Origin: Chloroflexota bacterium | GTDB taxonomy: Bacteria > Chloroflexota > Dehalococcoidia > GIF9 > UBA5629 | Length of the DNA: 64,000 nt | Assembly (NCBI GenBank): GCA_016875875.1 | Contig: VGOP01000001.1 | Coordinates: 142,501-206,500, forward strand | Reading direction: 5' to 3' | Shown: piece after piece, positions 27,699-36,239 of the stretch | How positions within the stretch are numbered: the stretch's first letter is position 1 | How the letters are laid out: every line of letters begins with the position of its first letter | Made by a program: the position numbers and the translations under genes | Notes under the pieces: generated by a model | Seen by the model: only the letters and a program-made list of their open reading frames with translations | Database searches by the model: none | What the model was told of the DNA's origin: nothing

Positions 27699-28298
27699 CT
27701 AGCCTTTCAGTTTCACCTCGGCCAGGCGGCTATAGACAGCTCCGCCGGGTAAAAGCTGGCTTTTCATCAAGCTGAGGCTTTTTGCGTCTACCTTATAATT
27801 GACCTCAACGGGTGTCTTCATGACCAGTTCGCCGAAATCTCTTCTGTCTCCGGGTGAAACCCCCTCCCGCAAACGGGCCAGAGTTAAATGGGGTGTGAAC
27901 GGACGCGTTTCTTTGGCAAAGCCCAGCGGAGCCAGGCCATTATCGATACGCTGTTGCCAGGCTACTAATTTATTTATCTCGCCTCTAATGCCTAACCAGA
28001 GGACACGTGGCTGCCTCAAGTTAGGAAAAGCACCTACTTCAGTGATTTCTACCTGAAATGGGCTAACGCCATTACTGGCTTGTTCCATAACCTTGGCTAC
28101 CTCGGATACTTTCTGGGGAGATATGTTGCCCAAGAATTTGAGCGTAAGATGAATACTCTCAGGGCCCACCCATTTTACGAAGGTATGCTGAGGTAATTTC
28201 AACTCAGCTTGCAGCCGATGCAGGCCAGATTTGACCTCTTCAGGCAATTCAATAGCAATAAAAGAACGAATTTGCTCGTTGCTCAATGTCTTTACCAC
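27699..28298 (-). CDS. thpR: RNA 2',3'-cyclic phosphodiesterase ThpR (2H family)
   Basis: A 199-residue two-histidine phosphoesterase. The two HxTx motifs are HLTLKFLG and HLTLARLR, in a fold opening with FIAIELPEEVKSGL. Members open 2',3'-cyclic phosphate ends of RNA. The start is uncertain: GTG 28298 has only an overlapping AGGTGG, whereas a TTG four codons in would have it at good distance. Between it and the amidohydrolase gene are 21 bases, so the two are likely cotranscribed. Confidence 0.9.
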   Translation of the reverse strand: MVKTLSNEQIRSFIAIELPEEVKSGLHRLQAELKLPQHTFVKWVGPESIHLTLKFLGNISPQKVSEVAKVMEQASNGVSPFQVEITEVGAFPNLRQPRVLWLGIRGEINKLVAWQQRIDNGLAPLGFAKETRPFTPHLTLARLREGVSPGDRRDFGELVMKTPVEVNYKVDAKSLSLMKSQLLPGGAVYSRLAEVKLKG

Positions 28299-28319
28299 CT
28301 GGCAAAAGAATAACCTGGA

Positions 28320-29159
28320 TTACACGATAGCCAATAGCTTTTGTGCATTCCCTCCAAGAATTTTAGCTTTGTCTTCTTGCCCAAGCTCGGTTGACTCGAT
28401 CTGGTCTATTATCCGTCTTGGTGACAGAAGGGGGTAGTCGCTGCCGAAGAGGATTTTATTGCTGCCTGTGATGTCAGCTACCTGCTTGAAGATCTGTGGT
28501 TTATACAGAAACGGTGTAGCCGCGGTATCGAAGTAAACATTATTCAATGCCTTGCCTACTTCAGGCATCAAGGCATAAAAAGGCAAACCACCGCCCCAGT
28601 GAGCGCAGACTACTTTCAAATCAGGGAAGTTCAAGATGAAAGGATAGATGACTTCAGGGGTGATGCTTCCCTTGCCGAAGTACTGATGTCCCACCGGCTC
28701 GGAGACGTGCGTGAGGAAAATCAGGTTATGTTTTATGGCCGTCTCTACTACGGGTTTCATTATTTTGTTGTCCTTGAAGTCAAAGCCCTGGATATCAGGT
28801 CTCATCTCCCCGATTCCCTTGGCTCCGTTCCGGGCGCAGCGTTCCAACTCTTTGATAGCTTTGTCACCGGCAAGAGGTTGAATGACACAGAAGCCGATAA
28901 GCCGCTCAGGATAACGGGTGATAGCCTCCAGAATATAGTCGTTTGTCTCGACGCAAAGCTCATGGCTCGTCCATCCTAGATTGAGGATTACTGATTTATG
29001 AATGTTATGTTCATCCATGCTGGCAATTACTTCTTCGGCTGTTGCCAGTTTAGCTTTTGGTTCAGCATATAGTAGGGAAAAGCAGGCATCACCGAGGTAT
29101 TTATGGCGCCTTTCCTTTATTTCTGGCGGCACCACGTGGGTATGAAAGTCTGTAATCAT
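28320..29159 (-). CDS. Amidohydrolase (TIM-barrel, amidohydrolase 2 type)
   Basis: A 279-residue metal-dependent hydrolase of the group that includes decarboxylases such as ACMSD. MITDFHTHVVPPEI supplies the HxH metal motif, FLTHVSE and VCAHWGGG later His residues, and LFGSDYPLLSP the catalytic Asp. The start is ATG 29159. A longer frame to TTG 29195 is rejected because that region is a good promoter, whose -10 box ends seven bases before the ATG. Substrate unknown. Confidence 0.85.
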   Translation of the reverse strand: MITDFHTHVVPPEIKERRHKYLGDACFSLLYAEPKAKLATAEEVIASMDEHNIHKSVILNLGWTSHELCVETNDYILEAITRYPERLIGFCVIQPLAGDKAIKELERCARNGAKGIGEMRPDIQGFDFKDNKIMKPVVETAIKHNLIFLTHVSEPVGHQYFGKGSITPEVIYPFILNFPDLKVVCAHWGGGLPFYALMPEVGKALNNVYFDTAATPFLYKPQIFKQVADITGSNKILFGSDYPLLSPRRIIDQIESTELGQEDKAKILGGNAQKLLAIV

Positions 29160-29166
29160 CTCAAGC

Positions 29167-29195
29167 ATTATAATGTAGGAACTTGATATTCTCAA
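29167..29195 (-). promoter_or_regulatory. Promoter of the amidohydrolase gene, leaderless arrangement
   Basis: On the minus strand: TTGAGA (29195-29190), exactly 17 bases, TATAAT (29172-29167), then seven bases to the ATG at 29159. Transcription should start at or next to the start codon. Confidence 0.65.
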
Positions 29196-29299
29196 CTAAA
29201 TTTTGATATTTAATGGGGAAGCACGAAGAGGGTGAGGTTGATAATATATGTATAGACATAGGTTGCCTCACTGGCCTATAATTAGTAATCCATTGAGGC

Positions 29300-30151
29300 A
29301 TGGCACCTATGGCTGACTTACGAACCAAAGGTAAGTTCGATTTGTCCGTCCCCGAACTTGAGAAGATGGCAAAGCAGTTGCGCCGTCACGTTATCACCAT
29401 GATAGCCACGGCGGGCAGCGGACATCCCGGCGGTTCTCTTTCTGCTGCCGACATTGTCACTGCCCTTTACTTCAAGGTCATGCGTCATGACCCCAGAAAT
29501 CCGCAGTGGCCTGACCGAGACCGGTTCGTCCTGAGCAAGGGACATGCCGCCCCTATACTCTACGCTGCACTGGCTGAATGTGGTTACTTTCCCGTTGAGG
29601 AGCTGTCCACCTTGAGAAAACTGGGCAGCCGGCTTCAGGGGCACACTGACAGAACATTGACCCCGGGTGTAGAGATGTCGGCCGGCTCTCTGGGGCAGGG
29701 CTTGTCTTTCGGCATCGGCGTTGCCCTGGCAGGCAGGCTCGATAAGCGTGGCTATCACACATATGTGCTTCTCGGCGATGGGGAATGTGAGGAAGGGCAA
29801 ATCTGGGAAGCTGCCATGTCTGCCCCTCACTTCCAGCTAGATAATCTAACGGTTGTAGTCGACCACAATGGGATACAGCTTGACGGTCGATGCTGTGACA
29901 TCATGGGCCTTGAGTCGCTGGCTGACAAATGGCGGGCTTTTAACTGGCATGTCATCGAGATAGACGGACATGAAATGAAGCAGATTTTGCAGGCTTTGAA
30001 AGAGGCCAGGGAAATAAAAGGAAGGCCGACGGTAATCATCGCCAACACGGTCAAGGGCAAAGGCGTCAGCTTTATGGAGGGGAATGTTGATTTTCATGGC
30101 AAGGCTCCCAATGCGCAGGAGACTGAGATAGCTTTGAAGGAGCTGGCATGA
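29300..30151 (+). CDS. Transketolase, N-terminal subunit
   Basis: The thiamine diphosphate-binding half of a split transketolase, which transfers two-carbon units in the non-oxidative pentose phosphate pathway. Seen: GHPGGSLSAADIV, SKGHAAPILYA and the ThDP motif GDGECEEGQIWEA followed about 26 residues later by N in DHNG. Length 283 fits the split form. It overlaps the next gene by 4 bases (ATGA). Codons here end in C more often than in neighbours such as dnaE, which may mean a different origin. Confidence 0.93.
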   Translation: MAPMADLRTKGKFDLSVPELEKMAKQLRRHVITMIATAGSGHPGGSLSAADIVTALYFKVMRHDPRNPQWPDRDRFVLSKGHAAPILYAALAECGYFPVEELSTLRKLGSRLQGHTDRTLTPGVEMSAGSLGQGLSFGIGVALAGRLDKRGYHTYVLLGDGECEEGQIWEAAMSAPHFQLDNLTVVVDHNGIQLDGRCCDIMGLESLADKWRAFNWHVIEIDGHEMKQILQALKEAREIKGRPTVIIANTVKGKGVSFMEGNVDFHGKAPNAQETEIALKELA

Positions 30152-31098
30152 CCGCTTATGCGGAGTTATCCACCCGTGAAGCTTACGGCAAATTCCTGGT
30201 GGAACTGGGCCAGGAATATAAAGATATTGTAGTCCTTGATGCTGACCTGTCCCGGTCGACGATGACCAAATACTTCGCCGAGAAATTCCCGGAGCGGTTC
30301 TTCCAGTGCGGCTTGGAAGAGCAGAACATGATGAGCATTGCCGCCGGGCTGGCAGCAACGGGTAAGATACCGTTCGTCAGCACCTTTGCCGTTTTTGCTG
30401 CCTGCCGCTGTTTTGACCAGGTCAGGGTATGCATCGCCCAGCCCAAACTTAACGTGAAGATTGTAGCTACTCACGGCGGCATCACCGTGGGTGAAGACGG
30501 CGCTTCGCATCATGCCATCGAAGACCTGGCGCTCTATTGCTCCCTGCCCGGGTTTAATGTCGTCGTTCCGGCTGATGCCATCGAGACGGTTGAGGCGGTA
30601 AGAGTTGCCGCAGCTACCGAAGGCCCCTTTTATATCAGGCTCGGCCGTCCCAAATTCCCACCAGTTTATACCGAGGGCTACCGCTTCAATTTAGGCAAGG
30701 CGGTGACAATGAGAGACGGCAAAGATGCCACCATTATCGCCTGCGGCATTATGGTTTCCAAGGCCTTGGAGGCGGCTAACGTGCTGGCATCGCAGGGCAT
30801 AGACTGTCGGGTGCTCAACATGCCCACCTTAAAGCCGCTGGATGAGCCAGCTATTATTGCAGCCGCTACGCAGACGGGGGCTATTGTAGTTGCCGAAGAG
30901 CATCTGCTTCACGGCGGCCTGGGCAGCCTGGTAGCTCTGGTGGTAGCCAGAGAAAAGCCGGTGCCCATGGGCTTTATCGGCATCAAAGACGTCTATACCA
31001 AATCAGGTAAGCCCGACGAACTTCTCCAGAAAAATGGCCTTACCGCCGGAGCCATTGAGCAGGCGGTGAAAGTACTTGGCATTAGGAGACGTGGCTAA
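30148..31098 (+). CDS. Transketolase, C-terminal subunit
   Basis: The partner subunit (316 residues) with the pyrimidine-binding and C-terminal domains. Seen: LSTREAYGKFL, LDADLSRSTMTKYFAEKFP, and CGLEEQNMMSIAAGLAATG (the catalytic Glu region), plus THGGITVGEDGASHHAIED. It begins within the stop of the N-terminal subunit gene, so translation is coupled. Together the two form one transketolase or a related DXS-like transferase; the former is more likely from the motifs. Confidence 0.92.
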   Translation: MTAYAELSTREAYGKFLVELGQEYKDIVVLDADLSRSTMTKYFAEKFPERFFQCGLEEQNMMSIAAGLAATGKIPFVSTFAVFAACRCFDQVRVCIAQPKLNVKIVATHGGITVGEDGASHHAIEDLALYCSLPGFNVVVPADAIETVEAVRVAAATEGPFYIRLGRPKFPPVYTEGYRFNLGKAVTMRDGKDATIIACGIMVSKALEAANVLASQGIDCRVLNMPTLKPLDEPAIIAAATQTGAIVVAEEHLLHGGLGSLVALVVAREKPVPMGFIGIKDVYTKSGKPDELLQKNGLTAGAIEQAVKVLGIRRRG

Positions 31099-31178
31099 CT
31101 ATAGCTTGAATCCCGTGGGTCGTATTTCGGGCTACAAGGTACTCACTAAGCGTGTGTACTAAAATTAGACAATCAGGG

Positions 31179-31298
31179 CTATTCTGGCGTAGACCTGCGG
31201 TGGGTTTTGACTTGTCGAGTTTTGCGTACTCCACCTGGCTTCTTTCGTTTATGTCCCCGTACATGAACTATTTTCTTGCCCTTTGTAGTCTTACCCAT
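31179..31298 (-). CDS. Small basic protein (39 aa), unknown
   Basis: A 39-codon frame beginning ATG 31298, with AAAAGGTGG about 7 bases upstream, ending TAG. The product starts MGTK-like (MGKTTKGKKIVHVRGHKRKK) and is over one third Lys, Arg and His. It overlaps the stop of the short frame upstream as TGATG, typical of coupled translation. It resembles in style the small basic protein at 3714. No family known; nucleic acid binding is a guess from charge. Confidence 0.5.
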   Translation of the reverse strand: MGKTTKGKKIVHVRGHKRKKPGGVRKTRQVKTHRRSTPE

Positions 31299-31417
31299 CA
31301 GAGCCACCTTTTATCCTTTTGCTGTGTGATATACTCTACCACATCTGTGTATTGCTTTTGCATTGATTTGATCAGAGCCTTCTGAACTCTTTGAGTATTT
31401 TCCCCCAGCTGTTCCAT
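31298..31417 (-). CDS. Short helical protein or remnant (39 aa from the ATG)
   Basis: Reads MEQLGENTQRVQKALIKS then a QKQYTDVVEYITQQKDKRWL end, an amphipathic helix with a composition that looks coding. The frame stays open upstream to about 31475 without a good start; TTG at 31438 and 31432 are alternatives, and none has a Shine-Dalgarno site. It might be the 3' end of a gene whose front was lost when the neighbouring nuclease gene arrived. The style resembles phasin-like helical proteins, but I cannot assign it. Confidence 0.35.
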   Translation of the reverse strand: MEQLGENTQRVQKALIKSMQKQYTDVVEYITQQKDKRWL

Positions 31418-31475
31418 GTATTGCGTGTACAATGTCAAGCGAGATTGGCGTTCTCGTTTGAATGGGGTGTGTTCT

Positions 31476-32324
31476 TTACTTTTTAATTACCCAATTAGCA
31501 ATGCTGTGGTAAGAGGACTTAAGTTTGTCTGCTATCCACTGTCGAAACGTGGGGAATCTTATTAAACAAGCAACTAAGATTGCTATGGCTGTTGAAAAAA
31601 CAATCTTTGCCCAAATATGCACTGCGACGTATTGCCAAATCTTAGGCCACAGTACCAAAGCGAACAACGCAAGGCTCAGGACAATAATGGCAATACGCTC
31701 ATAATTAATTTGGTTCTTGTCTTCCATCTTGCCCGTATCAATAGGAGCAGTACTATTGCCATATGATTCAGAAGTGTCTTTCCCACCGAAGTAGGCTTGC
31801 TCGATTTGGTCCTTCAGTCTGTCCCAATCCCACAGTTCTACATTGGTTTTGGTAGCATACTTTTTGGCGTCTTTAGTAAATGACGACGTGGTAATACATA
31901 TGGCTTTGTTGCATCGATAGTATCCCCGTGCCCCGCATACCTCTTGAACTGCTTTAACGCCCGCTCGATTTCCTTTTGCGAACAGCTTGGTTTGTACGGC
32001 AATTTTTGTGTCATTCTTCGTCGCGATAATGTCTGCGCCCTTGTCTCCTTTAAATACGGTGGTTTCGGCCTCATAGTCCGAGTCTTTGAACAATTGGCAA
32101 ATGAACTCCTCGAAGTCACGGGGGGACATATCCGCAAACCTGATTGCTATTCTCCTCCTTATCTTGTCCAAATGGCCTGCATTAGGACTCACTCGAAAAA
32201 CCCTCGCCTTTTGTTGATATTGTATGTCTTCTCCTACAGATGCAGCTGTACCTGCTTTTGGTTTGGCAAATACGACTGAATGCCACAATTTGTGCATGTT
32301 GTACATACGGAGTTCCAAAAGCAA
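31476..32324 (-). CDS. Mrr-like restriction endonuclease domain protein with C-terminal membrane segments
   Basis: A 282-residue protein. Residues about 70-190 match the Mrr catalytic fold: MSPRDFEEFICQLFKD, then GDKGADIIA with the catalytic Asp and VQTKLF with the Q-x-K, and ITTSSFTKDAKKYA. After residue 210 two hydrophobic segments follow (IIVLSLALFALVLWP and FSTAIAILVACLIRF). Mrr-type nucleases of this kind often cleave modified or foreign DNA. The start is uncertain; the first 50 residues do not look like the family, and MSPRDFEEF near codon 64 could be close to a true start. AT-richer than its neighbours; probably acquired. Confidence 0.75.
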   Translation of the reverse strand: MLLELRMYNMHKLWHSVVFAKPKAGTAASVGEDIQYQQKARVFRVSPNAGHLDKIRRRIAIRFADMSPRDFEEFICQLFKDSDYEAETTVFKGDKGADIIATKNDTKIAVQTKLFAKGNRAGVKAVQEVCGARGYYRCNKAICITTSSFTKDAKKYATKTNVELWDWDRLKDQIEQAYFGGKDTSESYGNSTAPIDTGKMEDKNQINYERIAIIVLSLALFALVLWPKIWQYVAVHIWAKIVFSTAIAILVACLIRFPTFRQWIADKLKSSYHSIANWVIKK

Positions 32325-32612
32325 CTAGGACTCCCTTATCGGGACATTGAAGGATTCGCTGCACGTTCCCCCTCCTACCCGTTGTTTGAACACACCGTCA
32401 AATCGTTCTATCAGATATGATGTGCCATGACAATTATACATCAACTCAAAGCAGAATAGAATACGCTGTACTCATGCACACATTTTCATAGGATAAGACA
32501 AGCAGCTACGATTAATAATAAATGACTATTAATATATTACATAAAGCTAGTTGCTGGGCAAAGTAGCTTGGCTTGTCAAGCAGATTGGGTGGAGCCTTAA
32601 GCAAGGTTGATA
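32325..32612. other. Intergenic AT-rich stretch
   Basis: No convincing gene, RNA or promoter pair seen. It lies between the nuclease gene and the tRNA-Leu remnant and fits decayed island sequence. Confidence 0.5.
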
Positions 32613-32640
32613 TACCGAGGGAGGGACTCGGACTTACACC
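32613..32640 (-). repeat. tRNA-Leu 3'-end remnant (distal attachment-site scar)
   Basis: Bases 32615-32630 match the 3' end of tRNA-Leu(UAA) at 37124-37139 sixteen of sixteen, and 23 of 26 over 32615-32640. Same orientation as the intact gene. Too short to be a tRNA; it has the geometry of an att site left by integration into the tRNA 3' end. Confidence 0.7.
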
Positions 32641-32645
32641 CTTTA

Positions 32646-33377
32646 TCAGACCTGTATTAACAGAAACAAGCCACTGAAAAAGAGAAGTGTGTAAGTCAGC
32701 ACCTTGAACCAGAACTCCTTGACGTGAATCAAGCTGCCTACAATGATACCTATTGCCAGTCCGGGCAGCACCATGGCTGTCATCCCCAGTTTAGCCAAGT
32801 CCATCTGCCCTCCCACCAGGAAGCCGATGATTAATCCCACGTTAAGCATAAGCCAGAGCATGGACAGAGTGGCGCGGAAGATTTCCTGCGTACTGAACTG
32901 ACGGCTGGCATAGTACACAATCGGTGGACCTCCGGTGGCGAACAAGCCGTGGAAAATACCGCCGCCGATAAGAAGGGGAACGCGATAGCACCAGCGTAGC
33001 TGACCGCCGGGCGCCTTCTTGATGAAGAGTATAGCCAGCTCGGCAAGAGACACGATGATAATAAAGCCGCCAAGCACCGCCTTCAGCGTATCTTCATTGG
33101 CGATTTCTCTGCTGAATATGCCGATGACCATGCCTGCTGCGGCTAGCGGCAGTATAAACAGCAACAGGATGCGCCAATCGATGTAACGGTACCATCTGGC
33201 TACCAGCCAGATGCTCTGCAATAAGCCAAGGACGACCAGCATCGGCACCAGTGTCTCCAGAGGCAGTAGGTGAATGCCCAGAGCCAGGGCGATTAGGGTG
33301 GAGCCGAAGCCCAGTATGGTCTCGGCAGTGTGCGCCAGGACAAGTATGCAGCCCAGAAGGAAAAGCGTCAAAGCCAT
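32646..33377 (-). CDS. Sulfite exporter TauE/SafE family permease
   Basis: A 243-residue integral membrane protein with about seven to eight hydrophobic helices. The family-type LFATGGPPIVYYASRQ segment and FGSTLIALALGI at the start are characteristic. Members export sulfite, sulfoacetate or other small anions; which one here is unknown. It starts 8 bases after the PLP decarboxylase gene and ends a few bases from the tRNA-Leu remnant, so it is the last gene of the island operon. Confidence 0.85.
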   Translation of the reverse strand: MALTLFLLGCILVLAHTAETILGFGSTLIALALGIHLLPLETLVPMLVVLGLLQSIWLVARWYRYIDWRILLLFILPLAAAGMVIGIFSREIANEDTLKAVLGGFIIIVSLAELAILFIKKAPGGQLRWCYRVPLLIGGGIFHGLFATGGPPIVYYASRQFSTQEIFRATLSMLWLMLNVGLIIGFLVGGQMDLAKLGMTAMVLPGLAIGIIVGSLIHVKEFWFKVLTYTLLFFSGLFLLIQV

Positions 33378-33385
33378 GGCATCAG

Positions 33386-34717
33386 TTAGTGGACACGGTA
33401 AAGGTCGTTCAGGTATTGCACGGCAAAATCCTTGGCCATGCCGCGGTCAGGCATGGAGCCTATCATACCGTACATGGCAGCCTCGCCGGTGATATCCTCT
33501 GGTTTCAGCTTTGCCACTTCTTTGACTGCGGCGCGCAAATCAGCCAAGAAAGGTTCCACGATGGTGGCATGAATTGGAGAGATGGTCATATGCAGGCAGG
33601 GTGGTAAATGCTGGCTATCGATGTACCACCGGTATTCCTTCATCTTCTCGCCCAGGGCAAAGATATTGAGCACATCGCTACCGATGGCAAACACGGTAGC
33701 CAGCGGTTTCCCCAGCACATATAGCTCAGGGATGGATTCTATGCCTTCGAGTAGCCTTTTCGTCGCCTCCATGCTTTTCTTAGCCAGATTCGTGTAGCCT
33801 TCCATTCCAAGGTATTTCAGTGCTGCCCAGCTCGAGGCTATGGGGCCGCCCGGCCTGGAGCCGGAGACGTTAGGGGTAGCATAGACGCCGCCGGGCCAGT
33901 CGGCATAGGCGAAAATCTGGTATTGCCTGAGATCTGGATTCCGGTACAGTATCACCGATGCCCCCTTGGGCGTGAAGCCGTACTTGTGGATGTCAGCCGA
34001 TATGGAGCACACGCCCGGGATTTGAAAATCGAAGGTCGGTATGGGATAGCCCAGCTTGTTAACGAAAGGCAGCACCAGGCCGCCGACACAGGCATCCACG
34101 TGCATCCAGATGTCGTTCTTGGCTGCCACCTCGGCCAGGTCTTCTATAGGGTCGATGATACCATGAGGATATGACGGCGCAGAGCCTACCATCATGACCG
34201 TATTTGTGGTGATAGCCTGGCGCATGGCATCTACGTCGGCAGCCAGGGTTTTCTTGTCCGTGGGCACAATCACGGTCCTCAGCCCCAGATAGTGTGCAGC
34301 TTTGTTAAAGGCTGGGTGCGCAGAAAGCGGCATTAGCAGCTCGGGATGGGTAATGTGGGGTTTCCTGGCGCGGGCATATTCGCGCACTGCCTTGACTGCC
34401 ACCATGATGCTCTCCGAACCGCCGGAGGTCATGTTGCCCACCGTATCAGATTTGCCGTGGAATAAGTTTGCCATCATGGAGGCAACCTCGGTCTCCATCT
34501 TCAGCAGACTGGGAAAGGCAAAGGGGCTGAGGCCGTTTTCCACCACAAACATGGTATAGGCTTCCTCGGTTACTCTGGCTGCGTCTTCACCAGCATTGAA
34601 GATAAGGCTGAACATACGTCCATGCTTCCAGTCGCTATCGCCCGATTTCAGCGAGCGCAGAGTAGACAGAAGCTCCTCTCGGGGCGTTCCTTTCTGGGGA
34701 AATTCAATGCTAGCCAT
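33386..34717 (-). CDS. PLP-dependent decarboxylase, sphingosine-phosphate-lyase-like
   Basis: A 443-residue fold-type I PLP enzyme. The cofactor Lys is K245 in SADIHKYGFTPKG; H206 and D208 lie in MHVDACVGG, and NMTSGGSES binds phosphate. Overall it resembles bacterial sphingosine-1-phosphate lyase and group II amino acid decarboxylases. Substrate cannot be told. Its tight link to a TauE/SafE permease allows the guess of a sulfonated amino acid such as cysteate or cysteine sulfinate, but this is weak. GGAAGGAGC lies upstream of ATG 34717. Confidence 0.85.
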   Translation of the reverse strand: MASIEFPQKGTPREELLSTLRSLKSGDSDWKHGRMFSLIFNAGEDAARVTEEAYTMFVVENGLSPFAFPSLLKMETEVASMMANLFHGKSDTVGNMTSGGSESIMVAVKAVREYARARKPHITHPELLMPLSAHPAFNKAAHYLGLRTVIVPTDKKTLAADVDAMRQAITTNTVMMVGSAPSYPHGIIDPIEDLAEVAAKNDIWMHVDACVGGLVLPFVNKLGYPIPTFDFQIPGVCSISADIHKYGFTPKGASVILYRNPDLRQYQIFAYADWPGGVYATPNVSGSRPGGPIASSWAALKYLGMEGYTNLAKKSMEATKRLLEGIESIPELYVLGKPLATVFAIGSDVLNIFALGEKMKEYRWYIDSQHLPPCLHMTISPIHATIVEPFLADLRAAVKEVAKLKPEDITGEAAMYGMIGSMPDRGMAKDFAVQYLNDLYRVH

Positions 34718-34775
34718 GGCTTTGCTCCTTCCTTGCTTCAGATGAGCCTAACAGGAGATTATCCGGTATTTAAAA

Positions 34776-35918
34776 TCAGAACGTGTGCAGGATATAGGCT
34801 ACGGCAATACCCAGGTAAGTGCCTATAACCCAGCCGATGATGCCGGTGATGACGCCAGAAACGATGACCTCCTTGTTCTTTAAGGCAGCTGCCACCATGG
34901 GAACAAAAGGCGGTGAATAGAGACCAGCTACAGAGGTAATGATGACAGTATCGGCATCGATTTTGGCGAGGGCAGAAAGTGCCACGTGTACTGCAACGGA
35001 GACGAGATAGACGAAAGCCACCAGTCCTATCATGGCAGGTGCAGTATTCAGCAACTTCTGAACGTCAGCCATAGAGCTGACCACCAGACAGAATATCAGT
35101 ATCAAGTATTGACCGAGCTGGAAGGTCATGGGGATGCGCCTGATAGCTGGAATGAAAGAGAATGCTATCCCCAGCGTAGAAACCGTTAGTATGGCTACTA
35201 CCATGGCGAACTCCTGGGGAACCACTAAGGTCAGCGCAGCACCGACGGCAAAGATGCCGACGGCGATGCCAAAAGCGCCCAGCAGCGGCAGTATCACTTT
35301 GCGCTGGAATATGCCGGCATAAGAGTCGAAATTAGCCTGTTCCTGGTTCTGACTCTCGTCTCCCAGGTGTTGGAATGGCGGTAAGAACTTGAGCAGAATC
35401 CTTTGCAGGACAGTGATTACTATGAGCAGCCAGATGGCACCTATAATTACGTCGGAGGCGTGGGTTGCCACGTAGACCGTGGGGTCGATATTGAGCGCTG
35501 TGCCGATAGCTGCCAGGTTGGGTGTGCCGCCGGTATAGACACCGATAAGCATACCGGATACCTTCCATGTCTCCTCGCCTATCAGAGACCTGAATATAAA
35601 ATAACCGGCACAGACAACTATCACCACTGACAGAACCACGAAAGTGAATGACAGCAGCGATTTACCGGCTAGTCTCGACCATTTCTTGATATCTATGGAG
35701 AAAAAGATGAGGGGTATGGCCAGGGGGATGACTAGAGTCATCAACGTATCCTGTACGCCGAAGATGTTTTCGGGCAGGATACCGATGTTGCCGATAATGA
35801 TGCCAACGGCGTAACAGATGACTACGGCACCAAGCTTATTGAGAACGGGGAACCTCTGGCACAGATAGATGACCAGGGCTGGAAATAGGACGAAGAATAT
35901 GGCCCAGAAGATGTTCAC
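34776..35918 (-). CDS. DUF819 family membrane protein
   Basis: A 380-residue polytopic membrane protein matching the DUF819 (YjcL-like) family, with about ten hydrophobic helices and the GVYTGGTPNLAAIGTAL segment characteristic of it. Function is unknown; it resembles transporters. AAAGGAGGT precedes the start. It lies 58 bases ahead of the decarboxylase gene on the same strand, likely a three-gene operon whose products would move and decarboxylate one substrate. Confidence 0.8.
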   Translation of the reverse strand: MNIFWAIFFVLFPALVIYLCQRFPVLNKLGAVVICYAVGIIIGNIGILPENIFGVQDTLMTLVIPLAIPLIFFSIDIKKWSRLAGKSLLSFTFVVLSVVIVVCAGYFIFRSLIGEETWKVSGMLIGVYTGGTPNLAAIGTALNIDPTVYVATHASDVIIGAIWLLIVITVLQRILLKFLPPFQHLGDESQNQEQANFDSYAGIFQRKVILPLLGAFGIAVGIFAVGAALTLVVPQEFAMVVAILTVSTLGIAFSFIPAIRRIPMTFQLGQYLILIFCLVVSSMADVQKLLNTAPAMIGLVAFVYLVSVAVHVALSALAKIDADTVIITSVAGLYSPPFVPMVAAALKNKEVIVSGVITGIIGWVIGTYLGIAVAYILHTF

Positions 35919-36160
35919 AGCATACCTCCTTTGAAGTTTAAGCTGATGCTAACCATTGCACCTGTGCTATACAGAAAGGCATTATATCATGTCAATGAAC
36001 CGTGAAACCATACTAATTAGCAGGCACTGGATGCAACCAGTCTGCGTGGTCACGGCAGAATTCATTTGTTCCAGGTAGGACATGGCGAAAGGTCTGCAGA
36101 TTACAAGATACCATAGGTGCAGTCAGGGGCTGATTAACAGTTTGTATATGGGAGGTAATA
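35919..36160. other. Intergenic stretch between the DUF819 gene and the tRNA remnant
   Basis: Probably holds the promoter of the minus-strand operon; I see no confident box pair and no gene. Confidence 0.4.
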
Positions 36161-36203
36161 GTGCCGCGGGAGGGACTCGAATCCACATCTCCTCGGGGAG
36201 AGC
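36161..36203 (-). repeat. Second tRNA-Leu 3'-end remnant (attachment-site scar)
   Basis: 38 of 43 bases match 37121-37163, the 3' end, T arm and variable arm of tRNA-Leu(UAA); mismatches fall at offsets 7, 22, 28, 34 and 36. Similarity stops before the anticodon arm, so this is not a functional tRNA. Same orientation as the intact gene. Confidence 0.75.
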
Positions 36204-36239
36204 TCGATGTTTGCGGCAGACTGCCGCAGGCTAGATGGC

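Noticed and set aside
29160-29195. TTG start for the amidohydrolase
   Set aside because: The bases form the -35 and -10 boxes; the family N-terminus begins at ATG 29159.
36161-36220. Additional tRNA-Leu gene
   Set aside because: Only the acceptor 3' strand, T arm and variable arm match; the anticodon and D arms are missing.
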